A stretch of DNA of 64,000 nucleotides, taken from positions 1 through 64,000 of the forward strand of contig NZ_JAGOMQ010000016.1 of the NCBI RefSeq assembly GCF_017993425.1, in the 5' to 3' direction. The notes under the pieces are model-generated. The model was not told where the DNA came from. It made no database searches and worked only from the letters and a program-made list of their open reading frames with translations. Numbering within the stretch: position 1 is the stretch's first letter; every line of letters begins with the position of its first letter. The DNA comes from Amaricoccus sp. (GTDB lineage Bacteria; Pseudomonadota; Alphaproteobacteria; Rhodobacterales; Rhodobacteraceae). Shown here one piece after another: positions 26,947 to 35,754 of this stretch. The position numbers were made by a program, and so were the translations under genes.

Positions 26947-27035
26947 AATCTTTCGAGATCCGCGAATTTTCGGGCGCGTGAGAGAATCGCCGCCCCGGAG
27001 GGGGCGACGACGGATCCGCGGCTCGCCGAGAACGA

Positions 27036-27353
27036 TCAGAGCTCATTCGAGAAGTCGGCCACCTCGGTCAGCCGCACCCCGAGCCGGCCGGACTCGTCGC
27101 CAAGCTCCTGCAGCTCGCCGCGCGCGATCAGGCGGTCGCCGATATAGAGCTCGACCGGATCGTCGATCGTGGAGTCGAGCGTCAGCACCGAGTCCCGCCG
27201 CAGCTCGACCAGCTCGCTCACCAGCGGCCGCGCCTTGCCGACCGAGATGGTCACCTCGATCGGCACGCCGAGGAACGCGCCGACGCGCGCGCTTGGCCGC
27301 GCCGGGGCGTCCGGGGCGCCGGCCTCGGGACGGGGATCCGCGGCGTCATCCAT
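27036..27353 (-). CDS. fliN: Flagellar motor switch protein FliN
   Basis: A 105-residue protein with a short Pro/Ala-rich N-terminus and the SpoA domain of FliN: LGVPIEVTISVGKARPLVSELVEL, LTLDSTIDDPVELYIGDRLIARGELQEL and VRLTEV. It forms the C-ring of the flagellar rotor and binds the export ATPase complex through FliH. It overlaps the FliH-like gene by 8 nt. Confidence 0.93.
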   Translation of the reverse strand: MDDAADPRPEAGAPDAPARPSARVGAFLGVPIEVTISVGKARPLVSELVELRRDSVLTLDSTIDDPVELYIGDRLIARGELQELGDESGRLGVRLTEVADFSNEL

Positions 27354-27939
27354 AGCGGCGCTCCTCTATCTCCGCGTCTTCCGGCTCGAGATGCGCCGCC
27401 ACGCAGGCGCGCAGCTCCTCGGCGCAGGCGTCGAGGTCGATCCGGTCGTAGCCCTGGTCCCAGTAGAGCGCCGCCTCGCGCGGCAGCATCTCCGGCGCCG
27501 GCTCCACGGTGGCCGCGAGGCCCCGCTCGGCGAGGATGCCGCGGATCACCGGCACGAGCTCCGGCGCGCAGCGCAGGACGGGCCGCGCCTCCGGGGCCGC
27601 GGCCAGCGCCTGCTCGACCCGGGCCGCCGCCTCGGCGGCGAGGCCGGCCTCGGCGAGCGCCGGGGTCAGCGCCGCGACGATCGCCCCGGCGAAGGGCGCG
27701 AGGCTCACCGCCACGTGCCGCCGCGCCGCCTCGTTGGTCAGCCGCCCGTCGCACAGCGCCTCGATGAGCTCGCTGGTCAGCCGCGACTGCTCGGCGAGAT
27801 GCGCCTCGGTCGCGGCGGCCTGGCCCGCGAGGAAGCCGGCGCGCCAGGCCTCCTCGCGAGCCTCCGCCAGCGCCCGCTCCTCGGGAGCGGGCCCCCGGAC
27901 GCCGGCGGGTTCGAAGATCTGCAGGCGGAAAGCGTTCAT
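27346..27939 (-). CDS. fliH: FliH-like flagellar assembly protein
   Basis: A 197-residue protein starting MNAFRLQIFEPAG. An Ala/Glu-rich helical segment (ALAEAREEAWRAGFLAGQAAATEAHLAEQ) matches the FliH coiled coil, and the C-terminal part ends with WDQGYDRIDLDACAEELRACV, similar to the FliH/YscL 'D..id.....l' tail. Position between fliF and fliN with 4- and 8-nt overlaps supports FliH. Sequence conservation in this family is low, so the name relies partly on context. Confidence 0.8.
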   Translation of the reverse strand: MNAFRLQIFEPAGVRGPAPEERALAEAREEAWRAGFLAGQAAATEAHLAEQSRLTSELIEALCDGRLTNEAARRHVAVSLAPFAGAIVAALTPALAEAGLAAEAAARVEQALAAAPEARPVLRCAPELVPVIRGILAERGLAATVEPAPEMLPREAALYWDQGYDRIDLDACAEELRACVAAHLEPEDAEIEERRYG

Positions 27940-29552
27940 GGCTGCGGGGCCTCCTTCCGGGTTTCGGGAGATTCGATCCAGGCGCGCAGCACCGCCGCGC
28001 TCTCCTCGCCGCGGCTGGCGATCACGTCGCGCAGGCGGTCGATCTTGGTCAGCGTCGCCGGCGGCAGGTCGAGGAGGTCGCCGCCGTGCGGGCCGGCGAT
28101 CGCCTCGGGCCCGCCGAGCGCGCGCAGCGTCTCGGCCGGCAGTTCGCGCGGGCCCGTCAGCTCGGCCAGCGCCGCCGCCGGGCTGCGCCCCGCCATCATC
28201 GGGCGCAGCACGAAGAGGATCAGCGCCAGCACGATCGCGGCGAGGACGCCCATCTGCACGAGGCCGGTCCCGTTCGCCGCCAGCCAGCCGTCGCCCGCGC
28301 TCTCGACCAGCGAGCCCTGGTCGGGCGAGGCGGTGAACTGGAGCGTCTGGATCGTCACCGTGTCGCCCCGCTCGGCGTCGAAGCCGACGGCCGACTGCAC
28401 GAGCATCCGCAGCACGTCGAGCTCCTCCGGCGAGCGCGGCGACCATTCCGCCTTGCCGTCCGCCCCCGTCGTCGTCACGCCGTCGACCATGACGGCGACC
28501 GAGAGGCGCCGGATCTGCCCCGGCAGCACCACCCGCTCGCGCGTGGTCTCCGAGACCTCGAAGTTCTGCCGCTCGCGGTTCTGCGACGCGTTGCGGCTGC
28601 TCTGGTCGCCCGAGCCCGCGACGTCGCCGTCCGGCAGGTTCGAGGCGACCGTCACGCCCGAGGCGCCGCCCTGCGAATTCTCCTGGCTGGTCTCGACGTC
28701 GCTCGAGATCGCGACCCGGCCATCCGGGTCGAGCACCCGCTCGCGGATCGTCTCGCTGTCCATGGCGGCGTCGACGTTCACCTCGACGATCGCCCGCCCC
28801 GGCCCCACCCGGGCCTCGAGCAGACGCTGGACGTTGGCGCGCAACGTCTCCGACCGGTCGTCCGGGTTCGCCATCCCCGGCGGGAACGGCCCGCTCTCCG
28901 CGCCGGCGAGGACGACGCCCGCGGCGCTGTCCATCACCGCCACCGCGTCGAGCGCGAGCCCCGCCACCGCCGAGGACACCAGATAGCGGATCGCCCGCGC
29001 CTGCCCCTGGTCGAGCGCGCCGCGGGCCATGGTGACGGTCACCGAGGCCGAGCCCGTCGGCGTCCGCGCGAAGGGCGTGCTGACGGGGTTCGCCAGATGC
29101 ACCCGCGCCGCCCGGACGTTCGGCGCGGCGGCGATGGTGCGGGCGAGCTCGCCCTCCTTGGCGCGCCAGTAGGCGGCGTCGAACATCTGGCTGGTCGTGC
29201 CGAACCCCGAGAGGGTGTCGAGAAGCTCGTAGCCCGCCGGCCCGGTCGCCGGCAGCCCTTGCGTCGCCAGCGCCAGCCGCACCTCGTCGCGCCGCGTCCC
29301 GTCGACGAAGATGGCGGTGTCGCGCACCTCGTAGGGCACGTCGAGCGCCTCGACCGCGGCCACGACCTCGCCGGCCGCCGCCGCGTCGAGCCCGGAATAG
29401 AGGAGCGCCATCGACGGCGCGCTCGCCACCCGGGCGATTCCGTAGATGGCGGCGAGGACGGCGAGCACGCTCAGCGCCGCGATGAGCCTCTGGCGCGGCT
29501 CGAGTCCTTCCCAGAGGGTCTTGAGGTTCTGCACGCGGGGCGGCCTTCGCAT
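27936..29552 (-). CDS. fliF: Flagellar MS-ring protein FliF
   Basis: A 538-residue protein spanning the inner membrane, forming the flagellar base. Helices flank the periplasmic ring domains: residues about 22-40 near the N-terminus and VLAAIVLALILFVLRPMM near 430. YscJ/FliF motifs include LYSGLDAAAAGEVVAAVEAL, RDEVRLALATQGLP and VTVASNLPDGD. The C-terminal tail that binds FliG is present (VIASRGEESAAVLRAWIES). It is the first gene of the leftward flagellar operon. Confidence 0.95.
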   Translation of the reverse strand: MRRPPRVQNLKTLWEGLEPRQRLIAALSVLAVLAAIYGIARVASAPSMALLYSGLDAAAAGEVVAAVEALDVPYEVRDTAIFVDGTRRDEVRLALATQGLPATGPAGYELLDTLSGFGTTSQMFDAAYWRAKEGELARTIAAAPNVRAARVHLANPVSTPFARTPTGSASVTVTMARGALDQGQARAIRYLVSSAVAGLALDAVAVMDSAAGVVLAGAESGPFPPGMANPDDRSETLRANVQRLLEARVGPGRAIVEVNVDAAMDSETIRERVLDPDGRVAISSDVETSQENSQGGASGVTVASNLPDGDVAGSGDQSSRNASQNRERQNFEVSETTRERVVLPGQIRRLSVAVMVDGVTTTGADGKAEWSPRSPEELDVLRMLVQSAVGFDAERGDTVTIQTLQFTASPDQGSLVESAGDGWLAANGTGLVQMGVLAAIVLALILFVLRPMMAGRSPAAALAELTGPRELPAETLRALGGPEAIAGPHGGDLLDLPPATLTKIDRLRDVIASRGEESAAVLRAWIESPETRKEAPQP

Positions 29553-29663
29553 TCTGCCCGGCGGGAGGGGCCGCCGGTGGACGGGCGGATAATCGGAGCG
29601 GCTTGCTTAAGAATTGGTTTCCGCGGCGTCGGCGCGACGGAGCCTAAGACCCGGCGCCAGCGA

Positions 29664-29678
29664 TTAAGATTCGATTAG
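29664..29678 (+). promoter_or_regulatory. CtrA-like binding site in the fliF/fliL divergent promoter region
   Basis: TTAA, seven bases (GATTCGA), TTAG: one mismatch from the alphaproteobacterial CtrA consensus TTAA-N7-TTAA. It sits 51 nt before the fliL ATG and between two divergent flagellar operons, where CtrA control is common in this class. This is a motif match only. Confidence 0.5.
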
Positions 29679-29729
29679 GGGTAGGAAGAGTAAACGACGC
29701 CCGAAGAGCTGCGCAGAAGAGTTTCCGAG

Positions 29730-30254
29730 ATGAGCAACGCCGCCCCTGCCGCCGAAGCCCCGGAGGGCCGCCCGAAGAAGGGCAAGGGCCTCCTCGTCGG
29801 CCTCGTCGCCGCGCTCGCCCTCGGCGGCGGCGGCTTCTACGCGGTCTGGAGCGGCCTCGTCGACCCGGCCGCCCTCCTCTCAGGGGGCGGCGGCCATGGC
29901 GGCGGGGGCGGGCACGGCGGCGGGCATGGCGAGGCGGCGGCGGCGGGCGACGGCTCGGTCGCCTTCGTGGCGATGGAGCCGATCATGATCTCGCTGCCGC
30001 CGGGCGCCTCGGCGCGCCACCTGCGCTTCGCCGGCCAGCTCGAGGTCGATCCGGCCGAGGCGGGCGAGGTCGCGATGGTGATGCCGCGGCTCGTGGACGC
30101 GCTCAACACCTACCTCCGCGCCGTCGAGGTCCGCGACCTCGAGAACCCGGCCGCGCTGCAGCGGCTCCGGGCGCAGATGCTGCGGCGGGTGCAGGTCGTC
30201 GCCGGCGAGGGGAAGGTCCGCGACCTCCTCGTCGCCGAGTTCGTGCTCAACTGA
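29730..30254 (+). CDS. fliL: Flagellar basal-body protein FliL
   Basis: A 174-residue single-pass inner-membrane protein linked to stator function. It has a cytosolic N-terminus, a helix near residues 20-42 (GLLVGLVAALALGGGGFYAVW), a Gly/His-rich linker (about 52-70) and a periplasmic stomatin-like FliL domain (FVAMEPIMISLPPGASARHLRFAGQ, RDLLVAEFVLN). The GHGGGGG linker is unusually His-rich and could bind metal, which is my inference. It is followed 13 nt later by the DUF6468 gene. Confidence 0.9.
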   Translation: MSNAAPAAEAPEGRPKKGKGLLVGLVAALALGGGGFYAVWSGLVDPAALLSGGGGHGGGGGHGGGHGEAAAAGDGSVAFVAMEPIMISLPPGASARHLRFAGQLEVDPAEAGEVAMVMPRLVDALNTYLRAVEVRDLENPAALQRLRAQMLRRVQVVAGEGKVRDLLVAEFVLN

Positions 30255-30267
30255 GCGGGAGGCGGAG

Positions 30268-30879
30268 ATGGAGGTCATGACCGACGGCCTGCTGATCGCC
30301 GGCACGATGTTCGCCGGGCTCTATTGCTGGGTGCTCGCCGGGCGGGTGCGGGCGCTGAAGTCGCTCGACGGCGGCCTCGGCGGCGCCATCGTCACCCTGA
30401 CGCGGCAGATCGAGCTCGCCCGCGCCACGCTCGAGGAGGCGAAGGCCGGCTCGCGCGAGACGCGCGCCGACCTCGTGCAGCTCACCGCCCGCGCCGACGC
30501 CGCGGCGGCGCAGCTGCGCCTGCTCCTCGCCGCGGTCGAGAAGGCCGGCCCCCCGGCGCGCGCCCCCGAGCCGGAGCCCGTCGCCGCGGCCGAGCCCGAG
30601 GCCACGCCCCTCGCCGCGCGCCGCCGCGAGGTCCCCGGCCCGCGGCTGGTGTCGCCGCCGCCGCCCGAGTCGGAGGCCGAGGGGGATGCGGCCCCGGACT
30701 TGACCCGCGAACTTGTGCGTGAGGCGGCGCCCGACCTGAGCGATCCCGTGCCGAAGCCGCGGCGGATGCTGGCGCTCGACGGGATGCTGCGCCGGCGCGC
30801 GCCCGCCGAGCCGACGACGCGCAGCGAGGCGGATCTCATCGCCGCGCTGAGCGCGCTCGCCGCGGGCGGGGAGCGCTGA
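30268..30879 (+). CDS. DUF6468-like flagellar-locus protein
   Basis: A 203-residue protein with one N-terminal hydrophobic segment (GLLIAGTMFAGLYCWVLAGRVRAL), a predicted coiled coil (about 45-95) and a long Pro/Glu-rich linker. The N-terminal pattern 'L..l....aG.YC.vL..Rl..Lk.ldgGlG..I..L..qv' matches DUF6468 proteins found beside fliL in alphaproteobacteria, some of which affect flagellar positioning. Its role here is inferred from that context. An alternative ATG lies 9 nt downstream. Confidence 0.7.
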   Translation: MEVMTDGLLIAGTMFAGLYCWVLAGRVRALKSLDGGLGGAIVTLTRQIELARATLEEAKAGSRETRADLVQLTARADAAAAQLRLLLAAVEKAGPPARAPEPEPVAAAEPEATPLAARRREVPGPRLVSPPPPESEAEGDAAPDLTRELVREAAPDLSDPVPKPRRMLALDGMLRRRAPAEPTTRSEADLIAALSALAAGGER

Positions 30880-30880
30880 C

Positions 30881-31429
30881 ATGGCCGGCGGCCGCGCGAT
30901 CGGCGGCGTCGGCCTGATCGCGCTCTGCTTCCTCGGCTCGGCGGCGCTGCGGCTCGCGGAGAGCGGCGCGGCGATCGCCGAGGAGGTCGGCGGCGCCCTC
31001 GGCGACGGCGACGCGGAGACCGCGGAGGCGGACGAGCTTCTCGCCACGATCCGCGCCCGCGAGGCGGCGCTGACCGAGGAGGAGGCCCGCCTCGCCGACC
31101 GCAAGCAGACCCTGAACGTCGCCGAGGCCAAGCTCGCCGAGCAGCTCGCCGCCTTCGAGACGGCGCAGAAGAAGCTCCAGGACACCCTCGCTTTGGCCGA
31201 CAAGGCGGCCGAGCGCGACATCGACCGCATGACCGCGGTCTACGAGGCGATGAAGCCGGCCGACGCCGCGAAGATCTTCGGCACGATGGACGTGAGCTTC
31301 GCCTCCGGCCTCCTCGTCGGCCTCGACCCCAAGGCCGCCGCCGCCATCCTGAGCGGCATGGCCCCCGAGCAGGCCTACGCCATCACCCTGACCATCGCCA
31401 GCCGCAACTCCCGCGTGCCGAAGGAGTGA
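30881..31429 (+). CDS. MotE-like flagellar protein (MgtE N-domain)
   Basis: A 182-residue exported or membrane-anchored protein. It has a hydrophobic N-terminus, a coiled coil (about 45-105; EARLADRKQTLNVAEAKLAEQ) and a C-terminal MgtE intracellular N-domain-like fold (YEAMKPADAAKIFGTMDVS, LDPKAAAAILSGMAPEQA). In Sinorhizobium MotE is a chaperone for the periplasmic protein MotC. It lies 1 nt after the DUF6468 gene. Confidence 0.85.
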   Translation: MAGGRAIGGVGLIALCFLGSAALRLAESGAAIAEEVGGALGDGDAETAEADELLATIRAREAALTEEEARLADRKQTLNVAEAKLAEQLAAFETAQKKLQDTLALADKAAERDIDRMTAVYEAMKPADAAKIFGTMDVSFASGLLVGLDPKAAAAILSGMAPEQAYAITLTIASRNSRVPKE

Positions 31430-31845
31430 CGCGTGTTCACGCGTGAAAATTGGCTAAGTCATTGATTCTTCGTGCGCTGAGATCCCGGGCCTTCCGGCTG
31501 CCCGACAGGGCACGCCGCGCGGGACGAGGGCGACACGGGAGCCGTCCGGGGGCGAGACCCCGCCGCCGATCCTTCCTCGCCGTCCCCGTCGCGTAGCCTG
31601 CCGACTGGCGACCATGCCCACGCCCGGCTCCATGCGCCGGCGGCCGAGGCCCGCGGCCGGGGCGAGGACGGGCGGGCGGCTCGGGAGGAGGCGATCCTCG
31701 CGCGGCCGTTCGCGCTCGATCAGGACCGCGCCGGAGAGCGACGGGTCGGTGATCGGCGCGGCGCGTTTGAACCTTTCTTAAGCCTCCTTCGGCAAGAGGA
31801 GCCGACTGCCCGCCCCGGGCGCCACGACCACATCGCGAGCACCCC
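31430..31845. other. Intergenic region between motE-like gene and motA
   Basis: About 416 nt with no convincing gene; reading frames here are proline/arginine-rich shadows. It contains the CACGCGTGA-13-CATTGA motif at 31436 directly after the motE-like stop, and TTTCTTAAG near 31776, about 65 nt before motA, which may belong to the motA promoter. Confidence 0.6.
31436..31470. promoter_or_regulatory. CACGCGTGA-13-CATTGA motif, site 2 (after motE-like gene)
   Basis: TTCACGCGTGAA (a 12-bp palindrome) followed 13 bases after CACGCGTGA by CATTGA, matching sites at 26911 and 40314. It starts 6 nt after the preceding stop codon and about 375 nt before motA. Confidence 0.45.
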
Positions 31846-32718
31846 ATGATCGGCATCGTCGGCATCGTCATCGTCTTCATCATGGTCTTCGGCGGCTACG
31901 TGATCGCCGGCGGCAAGATCGGGATCATCCTCCACTCGCTGCCCTACGAGATGATGATGATCGCCGGCGCGGCGATCGGGGCCTTCGTGATCTCCAACGA
32001 CAAGCACGGCATCACCCACACGCTCAAGGCCGTGGGCAAGGTGTTCAAGGGGCCGCACTGGAGGCCGCAGGACTACCAGGACCTGCTCTGCCTGATGTTC
32101 CAGCTGATCCGCATCGCCCGGCAGAACCCGGTCGAGCTCGACGCCCATATCGAGGACCCCGGCGCCTCGTCGATCTTCGGCGCCTATCCCCGCATCCTCG
32201 CCGACGGCGAGGCGGTGGCGCTGATCTGCGACACGCTGCGCTCGGCCTCGATGAACTACGACGACCCCCACCAGGTCGAGGAGGTGCTCGGCAAGCGCAT
32301 CGAGGCGAACTACCAGGAGTCGCTTCATGCGGCCCATACCCTGCAATCCATTGCAGACGGCCTGCCGGCGCTCGGCATCGTCGCCGCCGTGCTCGGCGTC
32401 ATCAAGACGATGGCCGCCATCGACCAGCCGCCCGAGATCCTCGGCAAGATGATCGGCGGCGCGCTCGTCGGCACCTTCCTCGGGGTGTTCCTCGCCTACG
32501 GCTTCGTCGGCCCCTTCGCCAGCCGGGTGAAGGGGGTGATCGACGAGGACCAGCATTTCTACAACCTGATCCGCGAGGTGATGGTCGCGGCGCTCCACCA
32601 GCACGCCCCGAACATCTGCGTCGAGGTCGGCCGCCAGAACGCCCCCGCCGGCGTGCGCCCCTCCTACAACGCGCTCGAGGAGGCGCTCCGGGCCTCGAAG
32701 GCGAGCCTCGCGGCATGA
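31846..32718 (+). CDS. motA: Flagellar stator protein MotA
   Basis: A 290-residue, four-helix inner-membrane protein, the proton-channel half of the flagellar stator. It starts MIGIVGIVIVFIMVFGGYV and has the MotA signature LPALGIVAAVLGVIKTM in the third helix, then the fourth helix region (GALVGTFLGVFLAYGFVGPFA). The cytosolic loop carries the conserved charged residues that act on FliG. Its stop overlaps the next gene (ATGA). No canonical motB follows in this window. Confidence 0.95.
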   Translation: MIGIVGIVIVFIMVFGGYVIAGGKIGIILHSLPYEMMMIAGAAIGAFVISNDKHGITHTLKAVGKVFKGPHWRPQDYQDLLCLMFQLIRIARQNPVELDAHIEDPGASSIFGAYPRILADGEAVALICDTLRSASMNYDDPHQVEEVLGKRIEANYQESLHAAHTLQSIADGLPALGIVAAVLGVIKTMAAIDQPPEILGKMIGGALVGTFLGVFLAYGFVGPFASRVKGVIDEDQHFYNLIREVMVAALHQHAPNICVEVGRQNAPAGVRPSYNALEEALRASKASLAA

Positions 32719-35126
32719 GGCGCCGCCGTCTCGTCTCGCCACCCCTCGCCGGGGCCGCGTCCCTCCCGCGGCCCGCCCTTCTCGTCCGGGCGGCGCCGGT
32801 CGCCGGGGTCATGCCACGCGCCGCGCCCTTCTCCGCGCCCGCGCTCCCCGCCCGGGCCGCGCCCCTCGCCGGGCGGGGATCCCTCGCCGCCGCGCTCGCG
32901 GGGGCCACTCTCCTCGCCGCCCCGGCCGTCGCGCAGGAGGGGGGCGCGATCCGCACCGGCGAGCATCCGGGCTTCACCCGCATCGTCATGACCATCGAGC
33001 CGACCACCGAATGGTCGCTCGAGACCGCGCCCGGCGAGGCGACCATCCTCTTCCCCGGCCGGCGGCTCGCCTTCGGCGTCGAGGGGGTCTGGGAGCGCAT
33101 CCCGCGCGACCGGGTCGACGCCATCGAGACCTCGGTCGCCCCCGAGGGCACGCGGGTCGTCGTCGGCCTCGCCTGCGACTGCCGCGTCTCCGCCTCCTTC
33201 GTCGGCGCGCGCCACCTCGCGCTCGACATCGGCGACCGCGGCGCCGTGCCGCCCGCGCCCCCCGTCGCGCCCGCCGGGACGGCCGAGGCGCGCGAGCGCC
33301 GCGAGGCCGAGGCCGTCGCCTCCGCCGAGGCGGCGCTGATCGCCAACCTCTCCCGCGCCGCCGAGCAGGGCGTCGTGGTGATGTCGCCCGCGGAGGCGCC
33401 GCCGGCGCCGCAGCCCGCCGCGGCGCAGCCCCACGCGCAGGCTCCCGCGCCGGAACCCACCGCCCGCCCGGAGCCGCGCCCCGCCGGCGCCCCGCCGGCG
33501 GCTCTCGCGGCGCTCGCCCTCCTCGACCAGGTCGAGGCGATCAGCGTCTACGACCGCGACGGCGCGGCCCTCGCCGCCGCCCTGAGCCAGCCCGCGCCCG
33601 CCCCGGCCTGCCTGCCGGACGCGGCGCTCGACATCGCCGCCTGGGGCGGCACGACGCCGCTGCCGGAGCAGAGCCAGCCCCTCCTCCGCCATCTGGTCGG
33701 CGAGTTCGACAAGGCCGACCCGGAGACGCTCGACGCGCTGGCCCGCCTCTACCTCCGCCTCGGGCTCGGGGCCGAGGCGGAGAGCCTGCTTGCCGGCTTC
33801 GGCGTGCCGCTGCCCGACGGGCCGCTCCTCGTCGCCATGGCGCGGACCTTCGAGGGCCGCCCGGTCGATCCCGAGGGTCCGCTCGCGGTCGCGGAGATCT
33901 GTCCCGGCCGCCACGGCCTCTGGCTGGCGCTCGCCGGCGCCGGCCCCGCCTGGCGCGGCGAGGCGCAGTTCGCCTCCGTTCAGGAGGCCTTCGCCGACCT
34001 GCCGGTCGACCTCCGCGCCATTCTCGGCCCGCCGCTCGCGCTGCGGCTGCTCGACGCCGGCCGCCCGGCGGCGGCGCGCGAGATCGAGACGACCACGATC
34101 CGCGCCGGCGCGACGCCGAGCGACGCGCTGGCGCTGGTCGACGCCCGGCTGCTGGCGGCCGAGGGCAAGCCCGAGGCGGCGGCCTCGGCGCTGCGGGCGA
34201 TCGCAGAGAGCGGCTCGCCGGCGGCGATGGACGCGCTGGTCGCGCTGACCCGGCTGGCGATCGCCGAGGGATACGTGCTGCCCGACCGGCTGGTCCTCGA
34301 CCTGCGCGCGGCGGCGGCGGTGCAGCGGGGCGACCCGCGGGAGGTCGAGCTGCGCGCCGTCCTCGTCGAGGGGCTCGCCGCCCGCGGCGACCTCCAGGCG
34401 GCGATGGCCGAGGTGGCGCGGGCGCGCGCCGACCTCCCCGCGTCGCGCAGGCGCTTCGCGCGTCTCGGGGTCGCCGCCGTGGCGGGCGCCGCGCCGGACC
34501 GGGTCGGGACCGCCGCCTACGCCGAGGCGGCGCTGGCGGCGCGGCCGCTCTTCCTGCGCGGCCCGGGCGGCGACGAGCCGCGGCGGGCGACCGCGGAGAG
34601 CCTGATCGCCGTCGGCCTGCCGAACGCGGCGCTGGAGCTGCTGCGGCCGGCGCTGCTCCGCGGCGACCCGGACAGCCGCCGCCTCGCGGCCCGCGCCGAG
34701 CTGGCCCTCGGCCGCCCGGACGCGGCCCTCGCCGCGCTGGTCGGCCTCTCCGGCCCGGTCACGGCCGGGATCCGCGCGGCCGCGCTGGCCCGGCGCGGCG
34801 CCCCGGCCGAGGCGGTCGCGGCGCTCGACGCGGCCGGCGACGCCGACGCCGCGGCAGGCTACGCCTGGGCCTCCGGCGACTGGGCGCGGGCCGCCGCCAC
34901 CGGCGACGCCGACCGCGCCGCGATGGCGGCCTACATGGCCGCGCGCGCCGGCGCCGCCGCGGCCGCCCCCGACGCCGCCACCCCGGAAGCCGCCGCCTTC
35001 GTCGCCCCCCTCCCCCGCCTCGACCGCCCGAGCCTCGGCGCCGCGCGCAGCCTGATCGAGCGCGGCCCCGCCATCGGCGCCTTCGTCGGCGGCCTGATCG
35101 CCACCGATCCGCCCGCCGCCGACTGA
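32715..35126 (+). CDS. Exported helical-repeat protein co-encoded with motA
   Basis: An 803-residue protein translationally coupled to motA. After a long N-terminus with a likely export signal ending near APAVAQEGG, residues about 75-190 (HPGFTRIVMTI, EATILFPGRRLAF, RVVVGLACDCRVSASFVGARHLALDIG) look AMIN-like, a fold that binds peptidoglycan. A Pro-rich linker follows, then about 500 residues of Ala-rich helical repeats resembling TPR/Sel1-type solenoids. Sinorhizobium has a periplasmic MotC of comparable context that aids MotB. An analogous role is plausible but not shown by sequence identity. Confidence 0.72.
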   Translation: MRRRRLVSPPLAGAASLPRPALLVRAAPVAGVMPRAAPFSAPALPARAAPLAGRGSLAAALAGATLLAAPAVAQEGGAIRTGEHPGFTRIVMTIEPTTEWSLETAPGEATILFPGRRLAFGVEGVWERIPRDRVDAIETSVAPEGTRVVVGLACDCRVSASFVGARHLALDIGDRGAVPPAPPVAPAGTAEARERREAEAVASAEAALIANLSRAAEQGVVVMSPAEAPPAPQPAAAQPHAQAPAPEPTARPEPRPAGAPPAALAALALLDQVEAISVYDRDGAALAAALSQPAPAPACLPDAALDIAAWGGTTPLPEQSQPLLRHLVGEFDKADPETLDALARLYLRLGLGAEAESLLAGFGVPLPDGPLLVAMARTFEGRPVDPEGPLAVAEICPGRHGLWLALAGAGPAWRGEAQFASVQEAFADLPVDLRAILGPPLALRLLDAGRPAAAREIETTTIRAGATPSDALALVDARLLAAEGKPEAAASALRAIAESGSPAAMDALVALTRLAIAEGYVLPDRLVLDLRAAAAVQRGDPREVELRAVLVEGLAARGDLQAAMAEVARARADLPASRRRFARLGVAAVAGAAPDRVGTAAYAEAALAARPLFLRGPGGDEPRRATAESLIAVGLPNAALELLRPALLRGDPDSRRLAARAELALGRPDAALAALVGLSGPVTAGIRAAALARRGAPAEAVAALDAAGDADAAAGYAWASGDWARAAATGDADRAAMAAYMAARAGAAAAAPDAATPEAAAFVAPLPRLDRPSLGAARSLIERGPAIGAFVGGLIATDPPAAD

Positions 35127-35441
35127 CGCCCGGGCTCCTCCGACCCGGCCGAGGCCAAAGCCGCGCGCTTGCGCGCGCGACCGGCGACCTGCCGGCTGGC
35201 TCCGACGCACTGGCGGATCGTGTCCGACACTGCCGTTTCGGCGCGTCGGCGCACGCCTTGCGTCAACCGCCCGTTAAAAAGTGGCAAGCCGGCTTCCAGC
35301 CGCATTCCAGCCAGACTTTTGCAAGCCGTTCCAGAGGGATACCTCGCTCCCAAACGGGAACCAGAAAAACCCCGCCGCAAGCTCCCGGGGAACCGCCTCG
35401 GGCCGGCGTCGTTCTCCCCCGAGCAGGAGAGGGAACCCGAC
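35127..35441. other. Intergenic region with dispersed repeat
   Basis: About 315 nt between the motA-linked gene and a small exported protein. It holds the second copy of the 37-bp AAAAAGTGGCAAGCCGG/TTCCAGCC repeat and a ribosome-binding site (GGAGAGGG) for the small gene. I see no other gene. Confidence 0.6.
35276..35312. repeat. 37-bp dispersed repeat, copy B
   Basis: AAAAAGTGGCAAGCCGG followed by two TTCCAGCC octamers; three mismatches to the copy at 12375. Both copies are intergenic and in the same orientation on the plus strand. Confidence 0.7.
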
Positions 35442-35720
35442 ATGCGAACGGCTCTGGCAATCCTCGTCCTCGCCCTCGGCGGAACCGGGGCGGCGGCGCA
35501 GCAGGCGGAATGCGAGGGCGGCGTCGCCGCCGCGGCCACTGCGCCGACCCCCGGCGACGCGACCGCCCCGGGCAACGCCGCGACCGGCTGGAGCGGCGGC
35601 CTCGGCGGCTCGCAGACCGGCACCAGCCCGCACGGCGCGGTCGCGGAATCGAAGACCTGGCAGCCCCCGACCGCCCGCGGCCTCGACCTCGCCGGCGAGC
35701 CGGAACCTGCCGCCTGCTAG
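35442..35720 (+). CDS. Small exported Ala/Gly-rich protein
   Basis: A 92-residue protein with a clear signal peptide (MRTALAILVLALGGTGAAAQ) and a mature part rich in Ala, Gly, Thr and Pro, with one Cys near the mature N-terminus (QQAECEGG) and one at the very C-terminus, which could form a disulphide. Ribosome-binding site GGAGAGGG lies about 10 nt upstream. No family recognised. Confidence 0.65.
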   Translation: MRTALAILVLALGGTGAAAQQAECEGGVAAAATAPTPGDATAPGNAATGWSGGLGGSQTGTSPHGAVAESKTWQPPTARGLDLAGEPEPAAC

Positions 35721-35754
35721 GAGCCGCGCCGCCTGGGCCACTGACTTTTCTGCA

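Noticed and set aside
31437-31883. Minus-strand gene upstream of motA
   Set aside because: Arg/Pro/Gly-rich shadow overlapping the motA start, with no plausible function.
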